Assembly: GCF_000972845.2 (NCBI RefSeq)
Contig: NC_040018.1
Location: forward strand, 434,001 to 498,000
Direction: 5' to 3'
DNA length: 64,000 bases
From: Larimichthys crocea
Taxonomy: Eukaryota > Chordata > Actinopteri > Sciaenidae
The position numbers and the translations under genes were made by a program. Positions 39,491-51,800 of this stretch are shown one piece after another. Every line of letters starts with the position of its first letter. Position 1 is the first letter of the stretch. Below the pieces are notes generated by a model. That model made no database searches, was not told the origin of the DNA, and saw only the letters and a program-made list of their open reading frames with translations.

Positions 39491-39989
39491 CACTGGTTCT
39501 CAAACTATATTATCTGCACCATGGGTGGTACTAACTATGTTTTATTATTTATTTTGGTTCAGTGTGTAATCGCTGCATTGCAATCTCCTCACATCACCCT
39601 CGCCAAACCTAGTGTGAAGAAGAAACAGCACTTGAAAAGTCCTGATCTTGCTGGAATATAATTTAAAATAATTTTTTCAGTATCATCCTACATAGTCATG
39701 TTCATGCACGTTCATGTAGTGATTCATGTGCATAGATCCACGATTAGTTAAGAGCTAAAATGTGATGGCAAGATAGTAACAGGACGTAAAAATGAATGGT
39801 TTAAAAAATGCTGTAATCGAGGCTCCAAACAGGAAATATTAGCAATAAAAATGTGGATCAGGAGTACTACTTTTCCACTTATTTCAGCTCTGGCTCTGTT
39901 CAGGATTAAGAGTCTGTCATGATGGTGATGCTTTGAGAGACTAGTATTTCCTGAGGTGGTACATGGTGTAAAAAGTCTGAGAAACACTG
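39491..39989. repeat. hAT-like element relic with degenerate target duplication
   Basis: The left end CACTGGTTCTCAAACT and right end (reverse complement CAGTGTTTCTCAGACT) form terminal inverted repeats. The subterminal pieces 'gcaccatgggtggta' and, on the opposite strand, 'acaccatgtaccacctcag' also pair. CTGTAG occurs at 39484-39489 and again at 39990-39995, a decayed target-site duplication. The interior holds a fragment of a second element (39554-39645). There is no intact transposase. Confidence 0.75.
39554..39645. repeat. 5' fragment of TTAAAGGTSCAGTGTGTA-type MITE, nested
   Basis: 'cagtgtgtaat(c)...gctgcattgcaatctcctcacatcacc' then 'agtgtgaagaagaaacagcactt' matches the left part of the copy at 55207-55533. 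It lies inside the hAT-like relic, so it inserted later or was captured. Confidence 0.75.
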
Positions 39990-39995
39990 CTGTAG

Positions 39996-40939
39996 CCTCA
40001 TCAGCTTCGTAGCCCTGACAGGATTTGTCAATCTAGGCATATTTATTTAAAACTGTGCATTTCATTAAAATATCGCATGGGTTATTTTCATTTCAAATAT
40101 GTATTTTCCAAACCAGCACTACATGCACAGTACTATTGATCAGAAATCAACCAGCAAACACCCCAGAAAACTCAATTACCTGTTATTCTGCACTCATATT
40201 CGTCTGTTATGCTGTTCGCTTCCAAGAATAACACAAGGTTGTTACTAATCAGCAGTCTTGTGCTCGTGGGTCAAGGGTCAGCCTTTAATGTGACCTCTGA
40301 CACATAATTAAATTGCCATCTTTAACCTCAGTTACAACCTGTCACAGTGCATTGGATTACATGCTGCAAATCACTCCACCAATCAATGACAGGAGCGGGC
40401 GAGGGGAGGGGCCTGCTGTGTCCATCCACATCTGCACAGAGATTATCTTTAATGAAGTTGAACGGTGCTGTGATCATGTTAGTGTACAGTCTAATTAGAT
40501 TGTGAATGACTGCAATAACACACACTCATCCTAACAGGGAGAAGGGGACTGCAGATAAGGTATCAGAGAGCCACTCGCAGTGTCCAGTCATGACTTGTTT
40601 CCACTTTAGCTATTAGTCAAAATAGCCAGCTATTAGGAAATGTATATGTAGAAGAAGATCCTCCAAACTTATATCAAATTAAAGCAGGTTTGGCAGTTCT
40701 TGAGATTGATAAAACCTCTTCAGTCAAGTAAATGCTTGAGTTTTATTGTCCTGGTATTGTGCATGATGGCATGCTGTCACTCTGTCATGGCTTACTGTGA
40801 GATTAAGAACAAAGCCATTGTTAATGATAACAGTAACACCTGTCAGCGGTGAAAAGTACACACTTTTAATCAAGTATTATTCTTAAATCAGCAGTTATTT
40901 CTGGTCATTTTTGCGTGCACCTGATGAATCAAAGTCTAA
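39996..40939. other. Gene-free stretch with nuclear-receptor-like sites
   Basis: 40260-40560 is a high-complexity block carrying GGGTCAAGGGTCA (40268-40280) and TGACCTCTGACAC (40291-40303), then TAATTAAATTG. No exon was found. Confidence 0.35.
40268..40303. promoter_or_regulatory. Inverted pair of DR1-type hormone-response-like motifs
   Basis: GGGTCA-A-GGGTCA is a perfect one-base-spaced direct repeat of a nuclear-receptor half-site. Ten bases later TGACCT-C-TGACAC is a diverged DR1 on the opposite strand. DR1 sites are bound by RXR, HNF4 and COUP-TF family receptors (family knowledge). No gene is close by; the nearest is rbm26 at about 5 kb. Confidence 0.4.
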
Positions 40940-41120
40940 TATTCACTCTGTTTTAGCTCTGTTTTTGGTCTCTACCAACTCCTGAGGGAAATATCTGGCT
41001 CTTTTTTTGGTCTCTACCAACTCCTGAGGGAAATATCTGGCTCTTTAACTGCTAAATCCTCCACTATGTTTCCCATAGGCTAGACGCCAACTTTGTTTTC
41101 CTGCCGTTTAATGCTGAGCA
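40940..41120. repeat. Teleost dispersed repeat with 42-bp internal duplication
   Basis: 'tttggtctctaccaactcct' plus 'gagggaaatatctggctct' occurs twice with a 42-bp period (40962-41045), followed by 'ttaactgctaaatcctccactatgtt'. I recognise this phrase as a common teleost repeat. There is no coding capacity. Confidence 0.65.
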
Positions 41121-44100
41121 GGTTGTGGTAGTACACTTTGTGCTGAAAATGGCTGCTTGCTGTGCACGAAAAAAAAAACGACAACACTATATGACAGCGA
41201 TGAGAGTGAACCAAAAACCTGGAAAGTTAAGAAATGAGCTGAAAACTCAAGTGGAGCTACAGATTCAGGTGATAATTCACATTACCACACTGTTTGCACA
41301 TATTGATATTATAAAAATAACATTTAGTCAGTTGACAGCTGTATTTAATTTACAGATTACATTTTTAAAACAAAACATATGTTGTACTGCTACAGATTAA
41401 ACTTCTGAAAAGTAAATTGTTAAAATGATCTCCACTTCAACCACCTGCAACACATTAATAATCAAATATTATATATATATAGTAACAATAAATAGGAATA
41501 TTGAGAGATACAGTGACTACAGAGGCCTATGTGGGCAATTAACACGAGAAACAAAATGTAAACCAGCACATCAGCAACAACAAAAAGTCCCAGACACAAT
41601 CCCAATAATAGAGAATATACAATAATAATACAAATACAGTAATGAGCAGCATATAATATCACTACCAGAGGGGCCATGACTACAAGAGTACAAGAGCAAG
41701 GATAAAATCTTAATATTATATGATAATATATAATAATAATAAAAGCATAACGATTACTTCTACTTTTGATACTGATAATAATAACCAACTTATTAACATA
41801 CTACATACTAATATGCTACCTTAAATGATAACCTAAATGCTATTTCCATCCCTGGAGTTACGCTGCTGAACTGCTGACACACATCTTGGGAGATGAATGT
41901 TATAAAAATTAAACACGAGTGGAATTGTCATTATTTTTCTAGATCATAAACTGAGATAGAAATTGGTGAATTCTAGTGAAATTTAACAATTTCTCAATTT
42001 CTTTGGGGCCTGTCTGGACTCCTAATATATACTGAGAAGCAATTTGCTCCCAGCATTGCCATGTTTTCACTTGTAAAGCTGAAGCTCTCGGGCTGCAGCA
42101 TCATGACTGAAGTAGATTTATTGTGATCTGCAGGTTCAGGGCAGACATGTCTTGATTTATTGATGGCATTCAGGGTTACCTTGGATCTGTGGTCAGTAGA
42201 CCAGGTTAAAGGGCTTTGTTGTGTCTAGCACAGCAGTATTTTCTAACAAACTGAGGATGATGGAGAAGCAAGACTTTGTGTTTTTGATCCTGCAGCTGAG
42301 TAATAACAAAAGATTTATTTTTATGCAACATTACATTTTATTGGTGAAGCATTACAGCTGAAGTTCTCACTGATTCCACACCAAAACTACAGCTGGTGTT
42401 ACAGAAAAAAATGTGTCCCCAAACTCAAATGATCCTGAATGACTGTGCTGATTATGATTTAGAGGCTGCTAGTTTTGTTTCAAACTGTGCCTTGCTTTGT
42501 GGCCGGGGGCCCTGTGTTGTTTAAAGGGTTGTCGGGGTATAAATACTAAATTAATCATGCTTTGGCTCAACTTGCTAGGGACTGAAATTTGCTTATGAAG
42601 GCCTATGATCACATAAAATATTAATGGCTTTACAGAGAACTGGCATTGTAGCAATGGGGGCAAGGCGTGTGAAAGCATAGAGCAGTGTGTGTTGGGAGGG
42701 GTCACTGTTGATTTGAGATCAGAAACACCTTCCTTATATCTCCACCTTAAATAGAAAGCATCGCAAGTGACCAAAACATTGTGTCATTGCACATTATCCA
42801 TCCATTAGGATGAATTTTGTACTTATTATTCTACAAAATTGGTTAAGTGGTAATTGCTAATTAATTGGCATGCAGCAATGTTTTTGTGTTGTGAAAATAT
42901 TCAAATGAATCTGAATAAATACATTAGAAGTGTGTAATGTTATGCATTTTCCCAGTTGTTGCATATCTATATGACCGACTTCTTGAGCCCCCGAAGGCTT
43001 CTAGAAGAAACTACAATCATTTTTGTTGACAGACAGCAAGTTTCAATGCAAACAAAAGTGAGGCTTTAAACACGCGTATCTTTTTCTTTTTTCTACTTTC
43101 AATTTCATCTGCACAAAAAAGAGAACGAGAGAGAGAGAAATAAAAACATTACAGCTCATTCCAAAATTTCATGCCATTTGTCTCTTTGACACAAATCAGA
43201 AAGTTAAGATTTGTATAATGGATGACATGGATGCTGTAAACTTGTTAGCCCATATTTTCGGAGCTCACACAGAGCATATAAACATCCTCTGCCCACTGAG
43301 ACACAAAGGGGGGGCAGGGAGACATTCCTGCATGCTGGTCACATCACCACTGAAGACAACGTGGGGCAAAGCCTTAAATCGTCTGTCATAATTATTTGTG
43401 TAGACATTCCACAAAGTTTTGCTTAAGTAATGTTGGGAAATGTCAGCATTTGTGCCAATCAAACCACTACGAATCAAACTTATGGGTTTGTGACACAACT
43501 ACACAACTGGCAGGTACAACTGTTACAGCTTGTTTGATCACAAATAATGCCGGTGTGAGTTGTGTGATTTTTGGTGGCGCCGCAGTAGGTAAATGAGACG
43601 GCAGGAGGGGGCATTTAACACTCCCATACTGAGACGGAGGAATGAGGGAGGGTATTTTTGGTTGTGACCCGGGGGGAAAGTGCTTAAATGATAAACAGCA
43701 AATATTCTACGAGAGCAAATCTGATTTCTCACAATTATCTCTGCAAGCCTGACAGGCACCAGGGGTGGGCCAGGAACACTGAACTGGTGGACACTGATTG
43801 GGTTATTTGTCCTCTCTTATTCAAGGCTGAGGGATTGTGGGAGCTGTTCTGAGGAGAGTCTCTCTGCAGGTGCATACCAACCCCTTACAGAAAGCAAAAT
43901 CCCATCACCTAACCATGACTCATAGTCACTTGTGGTTTGAAGAAAGCAAAGGGTGACCAGTTGTAAAGTACTTATTAACCCATGTCAGGTGGGGCAGGCC
44001 GTTCAAAATGAAGAGATAGGCCGTTCACAATGGAGACATTACAGTGATTCACTTCATCAGGATGGTTGTGTGATTACAGAGCTGACTATGTGATGACTTG

Positions 44101-45000
44101 AACAGTCTCTATTGTCAATATAACATATTCCCATTAAATATGGGTTTGATAAACTGAACGTCAGTCTTTGGGTAATGTGAGCTGACCATATTTATTTTGA
44201 TTTTAGGAGTTTCAGAGCTTTCAGAAAACTCATTGTTGTAGTTTGGAAGTTGTATAATACATGAGTACAACTCAGAAACTGATAATTCCAGGATGACATG
44301 AAAGTAGCATATGAGGTGACAATGCTGGCTTGTTGACAGCCAGATATATTTAAAGAAAATGCTTTGAAGGCCCTGAAAACCTATTTTCTTAATCAGCTTC
44401 TCACTTTAAGCAATGATAGCCTGCATGAACACCACACTTTGGATGCCTTTGCTTATTTTATACCTCCCTATATATCAATATTATCTGTCACTGGTTTGAA
44501 GTGGGCAGATCTTAGATAGAGTGATGTCAAGTGTGAATACTGGCCAGTGTTGAGGTTGCTTGCTGATGTTGCCAGGCCACTGTGATTCAAATCTGATTGA
44601 AATCTGATGAAGTAGAGCGAAGTATGTCAGTTTTTTTTAACTACACTCCAACCTTGATTTGTGCTGACTTTATCACCAGTATGCTAGAAAGAAATATTTT
44701 ATATTTCAAAGTTTTAATTTGTTTTAATACATCAAATTACCCAAATTTTCCACAGGGATCAATTTTATCCGGCACATTATACCAAGAAAGAAAATGTTCA
44801 ACTTTGTCTCAGTGTAGAAAACAATAAGTTCAATAACTTACATAACAAGTCATTGCTGCATTTCATTAATTCACTGGTGGCTCAAGAGCTGCAGGATTGC
44901 AGGAGGCAATTATCACACACAAGTAAAATTATGATTCAAAATGTGTATTTTAATACAGAAACACTTTGCATGGCATCTAATAAAGATGGTTACAGTAAAT
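41121..45000. other. Gene-free stretch upstream of the rbm26 3' end
   Basis: AT-rich at 41400-41830. A high-complexity candidate block lies at 42470-42780 (with AAATTAATCATG and AAATATTAATGG). No exon was recognised; frames near 41125-41400 and 44597-44827 lack any domain or splice logic. Confidence 0.4.
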
Positions 45001-45410
45001 ACAAGATTATTTTGAGGTGCTGAAGCTTCTTGGAGGAAAAGGGTGATGTGGGACTCTGCGGACAGACGGCTCCTGCAACAAACAAAACACAAACAGTCTT
45101 AGTTAACGTGTTACTAGTAACTTATTTTTACACTTACATATACAATCAGATTATGTCATGGTCTTACCTCGGCATGGGAATCAGTCTTATACGTTACCTT
45201 GCGGATACAAAATAATAAAAGTGTTAGAAGTAGGAACTTTGTAGGAACTTTGCTCTTTAGGGGAAGAGGAAGTTTTTTTGTTTTTTTGAAATGGTCTTTT
45301 TTCAGCTCTTTTGAGTTTTTTTCACTGCCATATTTCCTTTTTTCTCTTATTTTTTCTTTTTGTTGTCTTTTTTTTGTTTTTGGCAGGATGTTTTCAGACC
45401 ATTTCAATTC

Positions 45411-45855
45411 TTTATTTTTTGTACAATCCAAAGTAAAGCCAAGAACTGAGAAGCCAAAGCGTTCATACAAATCATTTAAACCCAGACATAAAATATTTAC
45501 ACAAGCATTTAAACCAGTCAACCTAATACTATTCTGCAAAAAAGCTACAGTCTATCATTCAGTTAAATTACAACACAGGTTTTGTTTTCTTAAACTGACA
45601 GTTCAACAAAAGTGATCGGCTGTCAAATGTCCAGACAAATACTATTTGTGTTTTGTGAACCAAAAAAAAAAAAAAAGATTTCTACATTTAAGAGCATTAA
45701 AAAAATTCAACACTTTTAAATTTTTTAAAATGAATCAAACTCGCATATGGTTCTTACACAGGGAAAAAAAGTAAATGTGCCTTGTTGATTTACAAACAGG
45801 CATTGAAATCTTATAAAGCTGCTGGATTGTTGCTCCAAGAGCGTGTGACTGAGTT
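45411..45855 (-). other. rbm26 3'UTR (probable)
   Basis: Sequence downstream of the rbm26 TGA. An AATAAA signal on the minus strand lies at 45411-45416, about 440 bases past the stop, in a T/A-rich context. The true poly(A) site could be further left. Long frames on both strands here (138 codons on the plus strand) lie in T-rich UTR and are not genes. Confidence 0.45.
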
Positions 45856-48800
45856 TCATCTGCGCCAGGAGCGAGGCTCGTTGTCATCTTCCTCTTCGTC
45901 ATCATCCTGCAGCAATGCATCGTCACTCAGCGACTCTTCCGGGTACTGACGGGAGAAAAACAAACACGGAGATTACTGCTTACTCGCTATGGATGATTAA
46001 GAAGTGAACCAAAGTGGAAAGACTTTTTATTCTGAGTATCACCCTGCAGACAGGCCCACTGCTTAATGAAAGTGGCAACACAAAAGCTACATAAAGACAA
46101 TCCTTGATATAATATGTAATGACTCCCTCTGGTGCTCTGAAAATGTAACGACAGCACATTTAATACGCTTTTCTGATATGAAACATTCAAATATCTCCAT
46201 TTATACGGAGATACTTCCCTGTAGAGTTTTATTCTAGGATCAAATGTATGCAAAAAAAGTGAGAAATGTCCACAAACCTCATCCTCTTCTGGTTCTGCCT
46301 CATCAGCATCCGCAGTATTAAGAATCATGACAGCCTTATGCCAGGCCAGTCGTAAAGTCTGGTTGTTGAACCTCACTCCATGAAGGGCCGCCTAAAAGGT
46401 CAACGAAACAAACACACGAGTTTAAAAACCAGCCAGGAATTATGAAAACACTAATCAGAAAAAGTTTTTTACTGTTCACCGAAGGAAGCGTCAGTGTGCA
46501 TGGCCGGCGGCTGACTCACCTGTTCTGCCTCTGCTCTCGACTTGTAAGTGATGACTGCAGACAGGTTGTTTTCGTCAATCTGGCAATCTTCAATCTCTCC
46601 AAATTGCTTCACAATTGTGAACAGACAACATTTTGGTCACTTCACAAGTCATTACTGTGCAATTCTGTCACTGCAATTATCTAATTGAGTTCTGCAGCTG
46701 CATTACATCACTCTTATTGTAAAATATATTTTAAGCTGTTAAACTCTGCTGACAGTGTTCATACTCAGACACATTCGAAATAATGTAGAGGCTGAGATGA
46801 ACCAGTGTTTGTATTTCTGACATCCTGTAGGTAGATGTTGTAGTATTTTTTTCTGACAGAGGAGTGAATAACTTTACCTCAGAGTCAAAGTGAGCCGAGT
46901 GAAATCTCACTACAGTCGCTGTATGGTACTAAAACTCTAGCAAGACATCTTAATAGATGTGCCAGACAGGACTGTATCTGTGTGTTGTTGCACCAGTCGT
47001 GGTCAGTTGTACCGTGCAGATAAAGCCACCAGAGGACACCGTAGATTCTTTTTGCTACACTGAACAATAGTAATTATTCAAAGCACATGGTACTGCTGTA
47101 TATAATAGATAATTCATGTTTGAGGACTTAAATTACAGTCTAAGTGAGATTACTTTATTGTTCGTACAGAAATCTGAAATGTTTGTGTACTTGTTAATAT
47201 TCCAATTAAATACGTAGGTTATGTTTAGACTTGAATTCTACTTTGCGTTATATTATTTTGTTTCTGTATTATGAAACCACGAATAGCCTTCATCTAACCA
47301 GGATGTGTGAACAGCTGAAAGTTTGTTTTTTTTCCCCTCATGTCCTGACTGACCGATGAGCAATGAGAATTTCCACCCACTCAGCAGTTAAGCTAGCGGT
47401 GCCCTTTAACACAGTCACAGATCAGAGTCCTCTGATCTCCCACCTACAGCTTCTATCAAAAGGTCATATTAGTTCAACTGTGGGTATCAAATCTCCTTTT
47501 TCTCTCGTCTTTGAGTATTAGAGGCTGACTTACAGCAAAGTGTGGCAACAGGTCTACACGGTCTGTCTCGCCGAAACCAGATATCTCCAGCGCTCGTGGT
47601 CGATGATCCACCACTGCATGCATTGGCACACCTCTTCCTCGCCCTCTGGAGCCCCTTCCACGGGCTCTGAGTGCACCGCGGCCCCGTGTGTGGATCCCCC
47701 GGCCTCGTCCTGGGGACAGGAGTCCCCTTTTAGCTGCCTGAGTAAAAACCAAAAAACATAGAAGTCAATCAGAGTACAAATATTTGGCGAGCTGAAGAGA
47801 TAAAAAGACAAACTAAATCATTTCAAATAACAAGAGCACAAGTGCCCTCAAGTGGCAGCTGTGTAAGTTGCATTTTGGCAGTTGATTTAAAGTTTGCTGG
47901 GCAATCTTCACTTTCAAAGATCCAAGTCATTACCTCAATTTGAAGCTGGGTATACTTGATCTTCAACATAGCAGTGTCCTCGCCAGCCTGAGTCTTCTTG
48001 TACAGGTCCAGCTCTGCATCCAGTAGTTCCTTCTGTGCCTGAACACATTATTAACTCACATCAGTACAGATGACATTGCAGGTTTCAAGCTGAAATTAAT
48101 AAATCCAAGGCAAGTGTATGCTGTGTATAACTTGTCTGTGTCTGTGTTGTCTGTGTGTTGCACGGGCGCCACTACCTCCGCCTTGCTCTTGGCCGTGCGT
48201 AATGGGTTGTTGCTGCTTGAAATTCCCTTTATCTCCTCTTGCAGTTTGGTGATGCTCTTGGTTAACATGCCCAGAGTTTCCATGATTTTGGCTTTATCTT
48301 CTGCCTTCATTGCTTTGTTCTTCTCTAGTTTGGATATCAGGAGCTGCAGAGGATAAAAAAACAAGTTCAACTACTGTTTGTGCCACTTCCAACTGAATAC
48401 TTCAATAACTACACAAGACAGAAATAATATAGCATGTTCATGCATGATCTACAATCCCACACAAAGCATACTGACTGGTTTGGGGACTCGACATATTGCT
48501 TATGTGATGAGTCAGACCTTGGTCGGTTTCTGGTTTTGCCAGTCTGGTCCAGACTACAAGCTCAAACAGGCTCTGTCCCTGATAACCGTTATATGTCATG
48601 CTTCACACATCTGTTTGCTATGTTAGTAATGGAGAAGCACAAAGCCGTGTTTTGAACTGCTCCAATTTTCTTGTGTATGTTTCACATTAAAAGCCCTCTA
48701 GTGTTTCTTAATAGGACTTTTATTGTGAAGGTGTTGTGAAAAACAGTCACGGCTGTTATTGTGTTACACATGTGCGACACCTGGTGGTGAAGTGTGGTAT

Positions 48801-51800
48801 CATCTGTCCAGTCTTACATTGAACCAGTTAGAAAGTTTTTATACAAGCCTATGAAACTCGAGTGTTTTACCTTCTGTGTCTCAATGTGCTTCTCCAGTAT
48901 TTCCTGCTTCTTCTTCCTTACATCCTGTTGTAGCCTTAGAGCTTCCTGTGAAAGGAATTGTGGGAATTGATTAGCTACTGCCTTCTGTTCTTTGGTATGA
49001 GAATCTGAGTTGTTTGCTTTTCCCGTTTCTCCACTCACCTGCTTCTTCTTCAGGGCTTCCTCTGAGGTTTTCTGGGCTGCCTTCAGGGCAGCAGGGTTGT
49101 ACACAGTCTTTGTGAGGCCCATGGATGTGGAAAACACCTGAAAAGTTAGAGATGATAACTCATAATGTTTTACGCAGTTTGAAAGGAGAGAAATCACAAA
49201 AAGAAACTCGGTAATCAAACGGTGAACGTACGCTCACTTTTTCAACAGGAGCTGCTGGTTTGGCAGAGAAACCTAAACGGTCCTTCACTGACACTTTGGA
49301 AAGATTCTGCAATAAGGCAGAAAAAATAAATGTTTATACACACCTCTGGCAGATCTGGACAAGTATATGTGAAAAAGCACACCATCCCACACACATACCT
49401 GAGAGGCTACGCCAGAATCTTGCGAGGGCTCGGAGTTTGCAGTGAGCATGGGTCCCAGGCGGTCTTTGACAGACTGCTTCAGAGACGTGGCTGACGGCTG
49501 CTGAACGATAAAGAAGACGTTGATCACATTATGTATGGATTAATGCATTAGTGCTTTTTAACATAGCCACTGTCAAACAATTAATCTGATGCTTAATCTT
49601 CCAGTTATCATTCTGAACTTATTTCTATCATCGACTTCCTACACCTACTAGAATAACTCACAATAACACTTAAAGACTTTACTGTAAGTTTGCTGTGGAT
49701 GCACTGAATTATGCTCTAAAAAGTTTATGGGTCCAGTTATGCACTAGCATACAAGTACAATACATGAGCAAACTACGAAATGTTGCTAGAAGTGCATTTT
49801 TTTACCATGGCTGGCTGTGTCTGAGGCTGCTGCTGTGAGTGAGCCTGACTCTGGCCCTGTCCATCACTCCCATCATCACGAAACCAATGCACCCTGATGA
49901 AGCGGTTGTTGAGCACAGCCTCTGTGCTTTGCATAGCCCGCTTGGCCTCGTCTGGAGAAGCAAACTGGATCAGTGCACCTTCTGGGTCATTCTGGTAGGC
50001 AACCTGTTGGAAGAAATAAAAAAAATTAAATCAACAGTTATATTAAATCCTGCAGGTAACACTGGGTGAACTTGCCTCAACATTGTCAGATACAAGAGAA
50101 ACTGTGAGAGAAAAGTGATTTTCACCTTTTCAAATTTGAACTGTGAAGTAACTCACCGCACTCGCTTTTAAAAAACAGTGCATGAGAGCATTTGGAAGAG
50201 GGTGTGTAGTTTATTTTAAGGATCTTTCAGGCGCCTCAGTTTCACTTCATTGACTTTTAATTAACTGGCTCATCAGATGGCTTAAATGGCCAAACTGCAA
50301 CCATACAGGTCATGTTTTAAAAGCCAAATAAATCAATCAAAACCACTACCAAAACTTCACTCATTAACACCCCTTATGTGTTAAACATCAATACCGTGGT
50401 CATTTTAAAACTCTTCCACCTTCTGATACAGATTCAGAAATACATATTGTTCACATAAAGTGATTTCACTACACAGTAATGACATTTGATTAACTTCACT
50501 GTCTAAGCTGTGTGTCACATCTACATCACCACATGGGGACTGACCTGTAGGTTGACGATGGTGCCAAACTTGCTGAAATGTTCGTTGAGTTTGCTGATGT
50601 TGTTGAGCTCGGGGGGAATTTGCCGAACCAGCAGCTTGGTGTTGGGAGAGAATGGGGGTCTTTTGTGGTAGCCCTGGTGGTTGGGTTTGTTAAAGTTGGG
50701 TCTGAGCAGAGGAAAGAAATTAAACAACTCAGTGAGGATGGCATTAAATAGACCTATCACCTATCAAATGTGCATACAGCATGACTTGTATTTTATATGA
50801 CAGGAAAAGGGCATCTTACTTGTCAAACCAAGGTTTCTTGGGAGGGAGGCCTCCATCATGGGAGATAGGTGGTCTCTTCCTTGAATCCGACTCCATAACG
50901 ATCCTCATACTGTTGTTTGGAATCTTGTCTGGTGAAGAACAAACACTGATAGGTCAGGTCTGAGAGTACAGCACACAAGCTCACAAAGACATCACAACTC
51001 TGGTATTCTCCCATCACATCGTCCAAGTACTGAACAATCTGTTCAGTTTTATAAACAATACCTCTTGGCGGCTGATCCTCCCCCATTGTCAGGCCAATCA
51101 GGTTGGGTCTCTGGGCGTTGACCCGGTGGCGATAGATCGGCCTGGAGGTACTGGTGATGCTGGGAGCTTCGGGATTGTACACGTCTGTGTCATAGTTGTC
51201 TGGTCAGGAGAGAGACTAATAAAACACCACAAGAAGGCAAACAAGGAAACAGTGATACAAAATTAAACCTGTAACTTCAAAAACACGCACAGCATTTACC
51301 GGAGGTGAAGAGTGGCACTGAGGCCTGGGGAATCGAGGAGCGCATCCCCGAGGAGACAATGGTGGGAACTGAGCTGGTGATGGAATTGGGAGGAGCATCC
51401 ATGCCTGACGGTTGCAACGGAGGAAGGGGAGGAGGCGGACCTGCGTCAGACAAGGTAATACAACATTTTAGAACTCCAATTTAATTGACAAGATTGTCTC
51501 GAGATTCACTTACATTCTTACACATACGTTCACTGTAAATCACTTTGTTTTGAAAACTGCATATACTTCATTCAAGTTTTCTTCTAAACTAAATAAACAT
51601 TCCTACCTGCAACAGGTGGAAGGCTGGGTGGGAGGGCGCCTGGTGGAGGCACGGGGGGCCTTAAGTTCACAGGTGGGGGATTCATGAGAGGTGGTGGTGG
51701 TGGGAGGCCTGGGGGAGGTGGTCCGTCCACACCTGGCATTGGTGGAGGTTGGAAGGGCAGCATATTGGGCAAATTGACATCTTCCACTACAACTGGGTCA

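Noticed and set aside
45199..45615. 138-codon plus-strand frame, Phe/Ser rich
   Set aside because: Antisense to the T/A-rich rbm26 3'UTR; composition explains it and no family is recognisable.
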